Positions 12,160 through 37,023 of a stretch of DNA of 64,000 bases are shown piece after piece. Position 1 is the first letter of the stretch; every line of letters begins with the position of its first letter. Origin of the DNA: Equus caballus (taxonomy: Eukaryota > Chordata > Mammalia > Perissodactyla > Equidae). The DNA is taken from the NCBI RefSeq assembly GCF_041296265.1, contig NC_091684.1:105492501-105556500 (forward strand), given 5' to 3'. The position numbers and the translations under genes were made by a program. The notes under the pieces were generated by a model. The model did no database searches. It saw only the letters and a program-made list of their open reading frames with translations, and was not told the origin of the DNA.

Positions 12160-13740
12160 TCTCGTTATCTTCATCTGCAGCTGCCCGGCTAGTTACACCC
12201 CTGTCAGTCCCTTTAGACATCCATAGATACACACACATCCCCCACAGGCCCCCCTCAGCCCCGGGAGCACGCTCTTGGCCCCCACTCTGTTGCATACTTG
12301 AGAGGCCAGCTCCCTGGAACTGACTCTGGGCCCTGACGGATCTTTGGTGTAATGAGTTGGTGGCCTTGATCCAGGGTTTTGGAAGCTGAGGATGCCCAGA
12401 ATGGGGAGAAGGGAGTGCTGGTGGACGTACACATGTGGACATGGCCAGGACCCTCAGCTAGCTGTGGGCCCCCCACCACACCTCCTCAATCCATGCCACA
12501 CCCAGCACTTCCCCAGGAGGGGCTGTGGATGTGGCAAGAGGGGCCCTTAGCAGTTGATGTGACAGGGCTAAGAAGACAGAGCCCAGCCCAGCCCTGGCAG
12601 GCTCCCGCACGCAGCTGCTGGAGGAGTGACCTCAGGCTTGGGTGTGCAGAGAGAAACACCCAGCCGTCCCAGGCCTCGGCTGCCCAGGCTGCTTTCTCCC
12701 TGGAGCTCTAGAAACCACACTCCTGTCCACTCCTCCTTAGTCCTGTGGCTCCTCCTGCGAGGTCAAACCCCAGGAGGCAGAAAAGCTGCTCTCTCAGCAG
12801 CCCAGGAGAGGGAGAGCTGGGGCCTCGACAGGGCTGGAGCAGTCAGCATGCCCGCTGGCCAGGCCCAGACACCTCACCCTGACCCGGACCTCAGCCGGGG
12901 CTCAGGGAGCCAGTATATGGAATAGGACAGCCCAGGAAACAAACCGTGTGAGTCAGAAAGTCTCTTTTTATCATTAAAAACCTCTTGATTAAGTGGCAAA
13001 GTACTCTGAGCCTGTCCCTCGGTATTTCTGAACACATTTTGGTGAGAAAAGTGAGCAAAGCATCTCCTCTGAATGGCGGAAATGTGCTTCGCTGGCTCTG
13101 GGCTTTCCCTGTTCTGAAGGGCGTTGCTCTGACGAGCTTCTTGCTCCTGTGGCCCGGTGCTCCCGTGCCCCCTCTCTTCTATTCCAGCTCAAAAATGCAC
13201 CTCCAACTCAATCATGGCTTTGGGAGATGGAAAAGGAACCATTACAGACAATAACACACATTCACCCGTGCAATTACGTACCACCTTTTTCTTCCATAAT
13301 TATCTAGGATCTTAATACCCAAAGGACTTCTGTGCCTGGAGAGAGAGACCGCTACAACTTGGGCTTCCGTGCGCGTTGTATGAAGCATAATTTTCCTAAA
13401 CATATGAATACTTCATACTCATTCAAAAGTTATAAAATGCATGTCAAATTATTTTAAATATTTAAATGTTGATTACAAATGAAAAAGTCAAGTTCTTTTA
13501 AACATTTCTATGACCCCTGAGTCAATGGAAACTTCTGCATGTCTAATGGCATCTTAGTATAGTTAGCAGGCATGGGAGGTTCCTCTGTTTGCAGAGAGGG
13601 GACTGGGCCTGGGCAGACTCGCTCAGGTCTCCTCCTCCGACACACTGTTGGACCCTTCTGCTCACTGCTCAATGTAAGAGAGAGAAGTGGCCCAGTACCA
13701 TTAAAACGTCCTGTGTGACATCTACATTCCCACCCCAGCC
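12160..13740. other. Intergenic, no gene or clear repeat recognised
   Basis: Moderately GC-rich up to about 12930, then AT-rich. Open frames here are short, lack splice context and resemble nothing I know. Confidence 0.4.
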
Positions 13741-13744
13741 CCCC

Positions 13745-13955
13745 CGAGAAAACACAATGCTGAGTTTTGTGTTTGTTAACCCCTTGCTTTTCTTTATAGA
13801 TTTATTTCCTATGTATATACCCCATTCCAATATTGTTTAGTTTTGCAGGCTTTGCACTTTAAGTGGAATTATATGTATCTTTCCGAGACTTACTTTTCGT
13901 ACCTCAAAATTAAGTTCTTGAGAATCACTTATTGTCACTAGAGATTTTTATTATA
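13745..13955 (-). repeat. L1 3' fragment, antisense
   Basis: 'ttttgcaggctttgcacttt', 'gtggaattatatgtatcttt' and 'ttgagaatcacttattgt' resemble the reverse strand of an old L1 3' region. Confidence 0.45.
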
Positions 13956-13959
13956 CAAA

Positions 13960-14325
13960 TAGTGCTGTGGTCTGATTGTTTGTATCGCCCTAAATTCGTC
14001 TGTTGAAATCATAACCTATAAGGGGATGGTCTTAGGAGGCGGTGCCCCTGGGAGGTGCTTAGGTCATGAGGGGGGTGCCCCCATGAATGGGATTAGTGCC
14101 CTTTTGAAAAAGGTTCCAGAGAGCTCCCTTGCCTCTCCCACCATGTGAGGACACAGCACGAAGGCTCTGGCCGAGAACCGGGAAGAGGGCCTTCTCTAGA
14201 ACACGCCCATGCTGGCGCCTCGCCCTTGGACTTCCAGCCTCCAGAACCGTAAGAAGTAAATTCTGTTGTTTATAAGTTACTCATTCTGTGATATTTTGTT
14301 ACAGCAGATGAATGGACTAAGACAA
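13960..14325 (+). mobile_element. Solo LTR fossil, ERVL-MaLR-like
   Basis: Starts near 'gtgctgtggtctgattgttt' and ends 'gaatggactaagacaaa', with an internal 'aggtcatgaggggggtgccc' block and an 'aagaagtaaatt' poly(A)-signal region. It looks like a lone LTR of the mammalian MaLR group (MLT1/MST-like). The subfamily is uncertain. It is old and has no coding parts. Confidence 0.55.
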
Positions 14326-14430
14326 ATAGATTTTGTATTCAATAACAATATATAAATATATGATAATGTATCTAGTCATTTGTATTAGAATTGATTCAGT
14401 TTTGAGAGATGGAAAGCCCTAAATAACACT

Positions 14431-15255
14431 GTGTATGAGTCAGCCTTTGCCGTACGACAATTGTCCCGGAACTCAGCAGGTCTCAACAACGAGCATTGAT
14501 CCTGTGTTTGTGGGTCTGCAGGGGGAGTGTGGTGCTCATCACCGGGCACTCGCAGTGGCTCTGCTTCAGGCCGTGGATCCGCTGAGCTTGGCTCCAGGCT
14601 GTGCATGGTTCAGATCTGCCCCAGGTGAGCCCTTTCAGGGCTCCAGGGTAAGGGGTCAGTGGCTGTCTGGGGCATGCTCTTCCCATAACAATTTACTGGC
14701 ACACAAGGACCAAGACCACAAGGCTTCCACTTGCATCATGTCTAGTCACATTCCATTGGACGAAATGTGTCCTATGGCCAAGTCACATCAGTGGGAAAGG
14801 GGAAGGGAGACAGAAGCAAATATTTGCTGAACAACAATACAAACTAGCACACAGTAGTTTAAAGATGATAGAAGTTTATTTCTCTCTCATGTAAAAGCCC
14901 AGAGAGGAGGGGTCCAGAGCTGGGATGGCACTCCGCAGTGACGGGATCCAGGCCTTTTCTTTTATTCTGCTGTGAGTGATTTCCTTTCCTAAAGTCATCT
15001 CATAGGCCAAGATGGCTGCTCCAACCCCAGCCATCAACTCCATGTTCCAGCCCCAGAAAAGATCAAGGGCTTAGGAGAAATTAAACATGCCACTCTGCTT
15101 ATAATTTACTGGACAAAACTTAGTCACATGGCCACATCTAGCTGAAAAGGAGATTGGGAAATACAGTCTTTACTGAGAGTGGCTAAAAGTCAGAGGTCAT
15201 AAAAGGAGGGGAAGTGGATCCTGGTGGTGGGGGGCAACCTACAGTCTCTGCCACA
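14431..15255 (-). mobile_element. Two adjoining LTR-type fossils, antisense
   Basis: The first (about 14431-14830) begins with the 'tatgagtcagcctttgccgt' pattern of reversed MaLR-type LTRs. The second (about 14862-15255) has 'gatagaagtttatttctctc' and 'aagatggctgctccaacccc', which also recur in reversed LTR-type repeats. Both are old and non-coding. Family names are not certain. Confidence 0.4.
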
Positions 15256-15264
15256 CCACTCTCC

Positions 15265-16470
15265 AGTCAATAGACATTTGCGTTGTTTCCATATTTTTAC
15301 TATGACGTACTTTGGGTGGTGAACATTCCTATGTGTTTCTTAGGGCATATGATCAAGAGTGGGATTGCTAAGTCATAAAGTGTGTGTATCGTTAACTAGA
15401 TACTGCCAAATTGTCCCCCAGTGTTGGTTGTTCTGATTCACATTCTCACTGTAAGTATGTAAGTGTCCTCTTACTCAGCCTTCTCACCAATACTTGATAT
15501 TGTCTAGTTTTATCATTTTTGCAAATCTGAAGTTTATAAAATGGTATCTCGTTGTGGATTTCATTCCCTGATTAGCAGTGATACTGACCATTGTTTATTA
15601 TGCTTATTGAATTCTGTATTTGTATTTCCCCTTCTGTGAAGTCTCTGTCAAAACTTTTGAGGAATTTTCTACCAGTAGTTTTTCTTTTTCTTGTTGATTT
15701 TTAGATATTTTTGTATTTTCTGGATATAACCCTTTTTCAGCTATAAGTGTCACAAATATCTTATTCCAGTTTGTGGCTTGTCCTTCCATTTTCTTTATGG
15801 TTTCTTTCAATGAACAAAAGTTCTTCATTTTAATTTAGTCAAAATTATAATTCTTTTCCTTTTTATTTTGCAATTTGGAGTGATGCTTTAAAAACTCTTC
15901 CCTACCACAAAGTCATGAAGATATTCCCCTATATTTCCTTTGAATATTTTCATAGTTTTGCTCTTTACATTTAATTAACTTTTATGTATGGTTTAAGTAG
16001 GAATCTGAATTTTTTCTTCCATTTGCATAACTGATTGTCCTATACACATTTCCTAAATTCTCGAATTTTTACTTTCTCCCTAATTGAATTGTATACTGTG
16101 GGCAGGTTAAGAGTTCCTCTTGGGAGTCAGCTGGAAGCTTCTGACCTGTCACTGTCTGACGCCTGAAAGATGTTTTCTGGCATCTGGGTGGGGCTAAGGG
16201 ACCAGATTCTGCCTCATGTACAGAATAATTGTCTTCCCCTGATGGATCTGCATGCTCAGCTCTGTCATAGATCAAGCTTCCAAATGTGGTCTATGTGTCT
16301 ATTCCTGTGACATGAACACATGGTCTGCATCACAATATTTAAAATACGTTTTCATATCTGGTTGGGCCAGGCCCCCCACATTGCCGTTCTGTAGGCGCGT
16401 CTTTGCAACTTCCGGTTCTTTGCTTTTCCATATAAATTATAAAGTCAGCTCATCACATTGCACAAAAGAA
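15265..16470 (-). repeat. Old L1 ORF2 and 3' end, antisense, in two pieces
   Basis: 15265-16065 reads as the reverse strand of the L1 ORF2 end ('gtgggattgctaagtcataa', 'aaatggtatctcgttgtgga', 'agtttgtggcttgtccttcc'). The match resumes at about 16265-16470 ('tttcatatctggttgggcca', 'cttttccatataaattataa'). The 200 bases between do not look like L1 and may be a later insertion. Confidence 0.7.
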
Positions 16471-16499
16471 ATGTTTGCAGACTCAACTTGTTTCAACTA

Positions 16500-17378
16500 A
16501 CTATAATTATTCTTTGCTCTTTTGATGCTCAAATCGTCACAATTTCGCCCCTTTAAGTTGAGGCCTTTGTCCTTTCAGGCCTACAATAGACATTTGAATA
16601 GCATCTGAGCTTTCTGACCACAAAGAATTATTCCAGTTCTTGACCTAACACATGGAATCAGCAACCTTTAACGGGAAATAGCGATAGAGACCACACTTTG
16701 GACACCAGGGTATGCGTACTGGATTGTTCCACAAGAATATCAGTGGTAGATAGAAAAACACTGCACATCCACTAGTGAGAGCTGGAAAAAGGTATTTCTT
16801 TCCAAGGTCATGAATTCACATCGATAGTTCCAGTGAACTTTCACATTACAAAATTCTTTAAAAATTGTATTGTAACATAAAAGTTTTAATTTTATTTTCT
16901 CTAAACTTAATTAGTATAATTGTAATTATCACTGCACCTCCTCTTAAATATTATTTTTCATCAATCATTATTTTTTGTTACATTTACACACATGAAGATC
17001 CAAGTTTAGTTTTTGGCTTCTTCACATTCAGAGTCTAAATGAATCTTTCCGACCGTTATGGTGACAAGCTGCTCCCTATCCTTCTGGCTCAGGACTCCAA
17101 GTGCTTCAGAATATTTCAGACCAACCGTGTACTTCTACAGCGTGTCAGAGAACACTGAGGTTTCATCGACTTTCCCCAAATGCTTGAATGTTTGGTTTCT
17201 CCTTAATTGAAACACATAGTGTAGGAAGTGTCACAGCTTCTGGCAGCTTCTGACAGATAGATTTTTGGCATCTGAATGATGGTCCTTCATGACCTGTGGC
17301 TCAGTTGACCGGCCTCTCTTAGCTTTGAAAATTCTAGGATGTGGTAACAGACGTTATGGATTAGCATTAGTAGGACCC
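16500..17378. other. Intergenic, AT-rich, with a coding-like relic on the minus strand
   Basis: Mostly unassigned. On the minus strand between about 17145 and 17035 there is a short stretch that reads like old protein sequence (KYSEALGVLSQKDREQ, then GKIHLDSECEEAKN and a stop). It has no splice context and the sequence around it is not open. I cannot name the parent. It may be a processed pseudogene or the remains of a transposon. Confidence 0.3.
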
Positions 17379-17854
17379 TGTATTAGTTTCTCTGTTTCCA
17401 GAGAAATAGAACCAATAAGGACGTATATAAATCTATACACATATATTCACTACAAGGAATTAGCTAGTCCAGATTTAATCCAAGCTGGAAGGCCTGAGAC
17501 CCAAGAGAGCCAATTGGATAGTTCCAGTCCAGAGGCCAGCAGGCTCGAGACCCAGGGACAGGCAATATTTCAGTCTGAGTCCGAAGGCAGGAAAAAAACT
17601 GAAGTCTCAGCTCAAAGACAGTCAGGCAGGAAGTCTCTCTGATTTGGGGCAGGATCAGCCTTTTTGTTCTCTTCAGGCCTTCAGCTGTTGGATGAGGACC
17701 ACCTACATGGGGGAGGGCAATCTGCTTTACTCAAAGGTCACCAATATATACATTAATCTCATCCAAAAACACCCTCACAGAGAGATCCAGAATACTGTCT
17801 GGCCAAATATCTGGGTGCCATGGCCCACACAATTTGACATACAATTAACCATCA
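17379..17854 (-). mobile_element. LTR-type fossil, antisense
   Basis: It is bounded by TG (tgtattagtttctctgtttc) and CA (attaaccatca). Inside are 'aggcctgagacccaagagag' and 'ggcaatctgctttactcaaa', typical of a reversed ERVL-MaLR-like LTR. It is old and non-coding. Confidence 0.5.
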
Positions 17855-19107
17855 CCCTTCCCAACATCCACGCATATTCATCTCACGCGCACAGTCCAAG
17901 CCAGTCACAGCCACTCCACCCCGTCGCCAGGCATTAATTCAGGGTGGACATGCCTAAGCCGTGTGGTACCTGGGATGGGAGGGAAAGCCACCTGGGGGCT
18001 CCTAGGAAAAGTTCCCTTGATCCAAAGAGAGTGCCGCGTGCCACAGTGCCCTCTTCCTCCTCTGCATGGGTTATGGTTGAAGGTGACAGCAGAGAGGAGA
18101 GATGGCAAAGCCAGTCCTTTGTCACGTTGCCATTAGCTCCACCTGTCCCAGCAGCCTTCCTCCCTCTGGTCTCTGTCAGCTGAGAAAACAAAGGACCTTA
18201 TTGTTCAAGCCACTTCAAGCTGTGGTTTCTGTTCCATGAGGCTGACGGTTTCCTAACACAGATCCCTCCGAAGAGACTTGGCAGTTTCTACTGCCTTTAA
18301 TTATATCGTCTGTCTGTGATGGGCAATCTTCCGTATACATAATAAACTAAATTTTGCCACTACATCCGAGTTCAGTTTTTCTAATGACATTTTAAATGAC
18401 AAATATGTTTCTAGATTTTCATTAAAAGGCAATCATGCATGGTGCTCCCCATGCAACCAGTCCATCAGAGGTCACAGAGGTGAAGACCCCAACTCCTTAA
18501 GCCGCTGTGTGGCCATCCCCATATCACTTCTTCCAGTGCCAGGTTCCCCTTGGCAATGACTGCCAGATGCAACTCAATTTAAGAAACGTTAAAATGAGAG
18601 AAAGCGCGAATCTTAGAACTGAGGGAGTATTTTTTGGTGTGGGGAGATGGAAGTTTCTGCTGATTTTGGGGGGGAGGGTGGTTTGACACTGAGAGTGGGA
18701 AACAGAGCCGAGTGAAGAAGGGACTCTCGGGTCAGGACAGAACTGTCTGGTGTTCAGTTTGGGGCCTTGACACCAAAACACAAGGAGATGCCATCACGAG
18801 GACACGTCCTCATTCTCCAGATACGTTTTATGCACCGCCCTGTCACTTAGCACCCCAATATAAAAATATGAGTCACAGTGATCCACATCCATCTTTCTGT
18901 TGATGTAAACACAGTTTTTCCTTCTTCAATAACTTTTACCAAAAATCTCTACGGAGCGACTATGCCAGGTCTTGGGCCCAGGGAGAGAGACATAGAGATA
19001 CATAGGCTCACTCCCTTTGAGGACCTCACAGTTTAGTAGGTAAGATGAAAAAGTTAGAGTGTGTTTATTATACGTGTGTATAATATATATGTGCTTGTAA
19101 ATCACAG
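17855..19107. other. Intergenic, nothing recognised
   Basis: No gene and no repeat that I can name. The open frames are short and lack splice context. Confidence 0.4.
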
Positions 19108-19330
19108 TGCTATAGTCTGAATGTTTGTGTCCCTCTGAATTCATATGTTGAAATGCTAACCCCCAATGTATTGAAGTATTTGAAGATGTGGCCTTGCGGT
19201 CGTGATTAGGTCATGAGAATGGAGCCCACATGATTGGGATCAGTGCCCTTATAAAAGAGACCCCAGGGAGCTAGCTCATCCCTTCTGCCATGTGAAGACA
19301 CCATGAAAAGACAGCCATCCTAGGGAGAAC
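19108..19330 (+). mobile_element. Partial LTR fossil, same family as the copy at 13960
   Basis: It shares 'gtctgaatgtttgtgtccct', 'tcatatgttgaaatgctaac', 'attaggtcatgagaatggag' and 'gtgcccttataaaagagacc' with the element at 13960-14325. The 3' part is missing. Confidence 0.55.
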
Positions 19331-19827
19331 GCCACTGTCCATCCAGGAACCCGAGGCTGAGGGCAGTGCAGTCCACCAGTCAAGCAGTGGATCCCATACC
19401 CATTCCACACTGGGGGCTTATGAGCCAGAGCTGTAGGGCCAGGCCTTGTCAGGGCCTGCCCTGGGTGAGGCTGTCTGCCTGGCATGCTAGAAGGTCTGAG
19501 TAGGAGCTCCCTGGTGGCTTTATTCGTCACCCCCTGGGTCACCCCTGGTCTGGGGCAGAGAAAGTGCACAGCAAAGACTTTTTCAGGTGTGAGTCCAGAG
19601 GGTGCAGCCAGGGCGCTGCCACACAGGGTGGAGGGCAGACGGAGTAGGCCCCCATCCCGACCTCAAAAATCTCAAGGGGGATGAATCCTTCTCAGCTTTA
19701 GAAGGGGCAGTGAAATGAGATGAGAAAATGGGGCTGGAGGCTTGCCGGGTCTGGGGAGGGAGAACTTTGGTGGGACGTGGGGAGGGCTGCGATAAAGGGG
19801 TAGCGATGGCGGGAGGAGGGCAGGTCT

Positions 19828-19862
19828 GCACCTGAATGAATGAAAGAATGAATGAATGAAGT
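19828..19862 (+). repeat. (GAAT)n microsatellite
   Basis: An imperfect run of gaat/gaaa units (tgaatgaatgaaagaatgaa) just upstream of the KIF7 CpG island. Confidence 0.85.
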
Positions 19863-20039
19863 AGCTTATCTTTTAGTCCACTGTTAACCAGAGTTTCAGG
19901 GTTGGAAAATCCACCCTCCCCTTGCGGAGTGAAAAGCTCTCCTAGCTGGTTTTCGTTTTCTCACCCGTTACAACTTGCATTAGCAAACCTCGGTGCCCGG
20001 CTCCATGAGCGAATGGGCATCTCCAGCTCGGAGAACCAG

Positions 20040-20900
20040 GCCGGCCTTGGTGGTCGCAGGGTCCCCAGAATTCGGCGAGCCTGCGGCTGGAATTGCGACC
20101 CGGGGCGGTGCTAGGGTCCCCGGACGTGTGGCCCCGCCCCCGGGTGAGGCCCCGCCCCCGCATCGCCCCGCCCCCGGTCCCGCCTCACCGGGTCTGCGGA
20201 CAGACTCCGCGGCGCCGCCCGGCTCCCGCCTCCGCCCCCGCGCGCCCGGGCGGGCGGAGTTGCGGGTGAGGGGCGGGATGTCTCGGGGGGGCGGGGGTCT
20301 CAGTGACGGCATCGGAGCGCGCCGCGCCCGGGCTCCGAGCCTGACTGCAGCGCGGGGGCGCTGCGCTGACACCCAAGCAGGTGGGTGTGGGCCCGGGAGG
20401 GGGTGGGGGTCGCGAGCCGGGATGGGTGGGGGGAGGCGCGCCCTCGCCCCCTCCCTGCGCTGGCCTGGGCCGGGTGTCACGGGGAGCCGGCACGCCTGGG
20501 AGCCCTGACCGGGCACGAGGAGCCCCCATCCTTGCTTACCGGCCTCCTGGAGGCCCCTCCCTGGGCGGGCGGGAGGCCCCCCCACCTCCCCTAAGTCGGG
20601 GGCCTGAGGCTGGCATCCCGAGTCTGGGCGGGAGGAGCGAGGCCGACGCCGCGAGGGTCCGGGCCGCATGTGTGATCCCTTCTCCAAACTTTCCGGGAGC
20701 TCCTGTTGCGTGTCCGTTGCCTCCGGTCCCCGATCCCCTACCCGGGCGCCCGGCCGCACCGCTGGAGTTGTGCGCGCGCCTTCGGTGCGCGGAGCGCTGG
20801 GGCCCAGCAGGGCGCGGAGAAGCCGGGGCGCCCGGGCCTGAAAAAGCTCGGGGCGAGGGGTGCGCGAACTGTGTCCCCAGGGCCCGGACCCAGCAGGGAC
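20040..20900 (+). promoter_or_regulatory. KIF7: KIF7 CpG-island promoter
   Basis: GC content and CpG density rise sharply here. Four GC boxes (Sp1/KLF type, ccccgccccc) cluster at about 20130-20180, upstream of the likely non-coding first exon. No TATA box is evident. This is the pattern of a widely expressed housekeeping-style promoter and contrasts with the CpG-poor PLIN1 promoter. Confidence 0.75.
20210..20380 (+). other. KIF7: Candidate non-coding exon 1 of KIF7
   Basis: A strong donor (caagcag then gtgggt) follows 20380 inside the CpG island. The next acceptor in phase is at 21623-21624, before the start-codon exon. The 5' limit is not readable and is a rough guess. Confidence 0.4.
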
Positions 20901-21211
20901 TGAATGAACGAACGAATGAACGGACCATTACATGTGCCGAGAGAAGTTCAAGAGTGAGAAATAAGTGCTGAGGGCCCCGGGGTAGGGAGCCCCGAGGACT
21001 GCGATGAGAGGAGGGGGGCGCAGTTCCTTGGGTGAAGATTATTCACTGTTGGGCCGCTAGTAAGCGTCAGACCTGTGCTGGGCGCTGGAGGTAAAGCACG
21101 AGGGGGCAGGAGGGGCCCAGCCCCCAGCTCCCGGTCTGGGAGGTCGGGGAGACCCGCGGGGAATCTGGCAATTGCAACAGAGTGGTCAGTGGCTGCTGGG
21201 AGCAGGCCCGG

Positions 21212-21315
21212 GTGTGTGTGTATGAATGAGTGTGTGTGGGTGAGTGAGTTTGTGTGTGTGCGAGCAGTGGTGGGGGCACAGAGCAGAGCTCTGTGTGTGT
21301 GTATGTATGTATGTC
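21212..21315 (+). repeat. (GT)n-rich microsatellite in KIF7 intron 1
   Basis: Interrupted gtgtgtgtat, gtgagtgagt and tatgtatgtatg units. Confidence 0.8.
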
Positions 21316-21624
21316 TTCTAAGAGATGGGGTCACAGGGGAAGGGTGCAGCTGGAACACAGGAGACCTTGGGTGTCGAGTGGAGGAGTGAGGACCTGATTT
21401 TGCCAGTGATGGGAGCCCGGAAATGTTACTGTGTAGGTCTGCATCATGGCCCCGGCGGCAGTTGGGCACCAGGCTGGGGTGTGGAGGATGTTCTGAACTT
21501 TGACCACTCTCCTCTGCACCCCTCCAAGGTCCAGAGCTGCAGGACCTGGCTCCCCGTCACCTGCGGGCTGCGTCCAGCCCCGGGGCACAGGTGCTGATGG
21601 CAGGGCGTCTTCCTCTCTCCGTAG

Positions 21625-35524
<13,900 letters not shown>

Positions 35525-35935
35525 GCTCCGGGCCGAGGGCCTGGCGGGGATGCAGAGCCTGCCCAGTCATGCGGCAGCCCGGTCGCCTCCGTGAGGGGCA
35601 GTCTGTGCCTCTCTCAGTCAGTCCTGATCTGCACGCTAATTAGTCAACAAATGTGGGCCACAGCCCAAAGGAACTGGACTCAAAACATTTTTTAAAACAT
35701 GCAGATTCCTACCAGTCACTTCCTGTAAGCTGTGGTACCCAATTGCCGTCTTGTGGCTTGAGTTTTAGGACAGTTCTGGTCTCCAGCCTATGTGGATGGG
35801 CCATTGGCTCTGGGGTTCAGCCAAGGCTTGTCACAGAATGGTCAGTGGCACCAGGGTTGTGGTTGAAATGTCTTATGTATATGGGGGGAATCGGGAAACC
35901 TAGCATATTTGTAGAATTTTGTAAAACAATTTTAT

Positions 35936-35941
35936 AATAAA
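35936..35941 (+). terminator. KIF7: KIF7 poly(A) signal AATAAA
   Basis: A canonical AATAAA lies 412 bases after the KIF7 stop. It gives a short 3' UTR and is the only AATAAA between the stop and the end of the opposing gene. Confidence 0.75.
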
Positions 35942-36285
35942 CAGGAATAATCTCTGAAGGGAGAAATGGGAGTGTCCACTTGGTAGCAAGAATCAGGTTT
36001 GGGAACACAACAGGCTTGAAAGCTTTTCCGTGACCAGGAGACAATTCTGAGTCAGCCTCACTGTTGGCCAGGCCCCTGGCCAAGATTCGACAGCAAGCTG
36101 GTCCACGGGTGCTCCAGGCAGACCCATGACTTGGGTGAGTTTCCCTTGGATGGTGGACTGACTCTCAGCGCAGCCACTGAGATGTGGCTGCCCCAGCAAC
36201 CAATAGAGGTGGACCGTGGTCATAGTTAACCTCGGGCTGGAGCATTACACAGAAATGCACTGAATGCGAAATAACCAGAGATGAT

Positions 36286-36319
36286 TTTATTGTTACATAG
36301 AGAATGCAAAAAATTTATT
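36286..36319 (-). terminator. TICRR: TICRR poly(A) signals (two AATAAA on the minus strand)
   Basis: Reverse-strand AATAAA hexamers at 36314-36319 and 36286-36291 lie about 700 bases beyond the TICRR stop at 37024. Which one is used cannot be told from sequence. Confidence 0.65.
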
Positions 36320-37023
36320 CTGAAACCTGCCACAGTCGTTTTGTATACGGTGCTTCAGTTTACAAGCACTGCCTCTGTCTTGGGGTCCCCACCTGACAGA
36401 AGCTCTGCAAGGGACCCGTGTTGGGGTCCTTTCTCCCACTTAGCAAGTGAGGCAGAGTGGTCCTCTGACTTGCCACGGTCACCGTTTGGGAGGGCTGGAG
36501 TGGGACCCTGGTCTTACAGTTCTTTTTCTGGTTCCTGACTGCCATGCTGCCTGAGTCCCACCAGCTAGACCACCTCCCTAATGTGGGCAGGTGTGGTGGG
36601 TTAGGGCGGGGCCTGGGGCAGACAGATTCCAGGAGGGGAATTTGAAAATCCTAAGGCGTTCCAGTGGGAATCTGAAAGCTGCCCGTGGTAAACGAGGCTT
36701 GAGACCAGGCCCCCAGTTTCCTTATGCCCATGGGGACCTGGCTGACTTCACCTTCATCTTTTGAACACCCTCTGCTCCATGAAGCCCTGGTCGTTCCTGT
36801 TTCTGTGCAGCGAGCCCAGGGTTACATGTGATGCTGATCGGTGGGCCCTGGCTCAGATGAACTGAGTTTCTGGGCACACTGCTGAGAGTTCCTCTATGGC
36901 ATGCGGCTGGAGTTCCTGATACATCCAGAGAAAACCGCCTCAGAGCACTTCTGTCCCGGGAATGCAGTGGCTCTGGACGGCTCAGTAGTGTCTAGTTCAG
37001 TCCCCCAACCAGTCCCATCCTGA

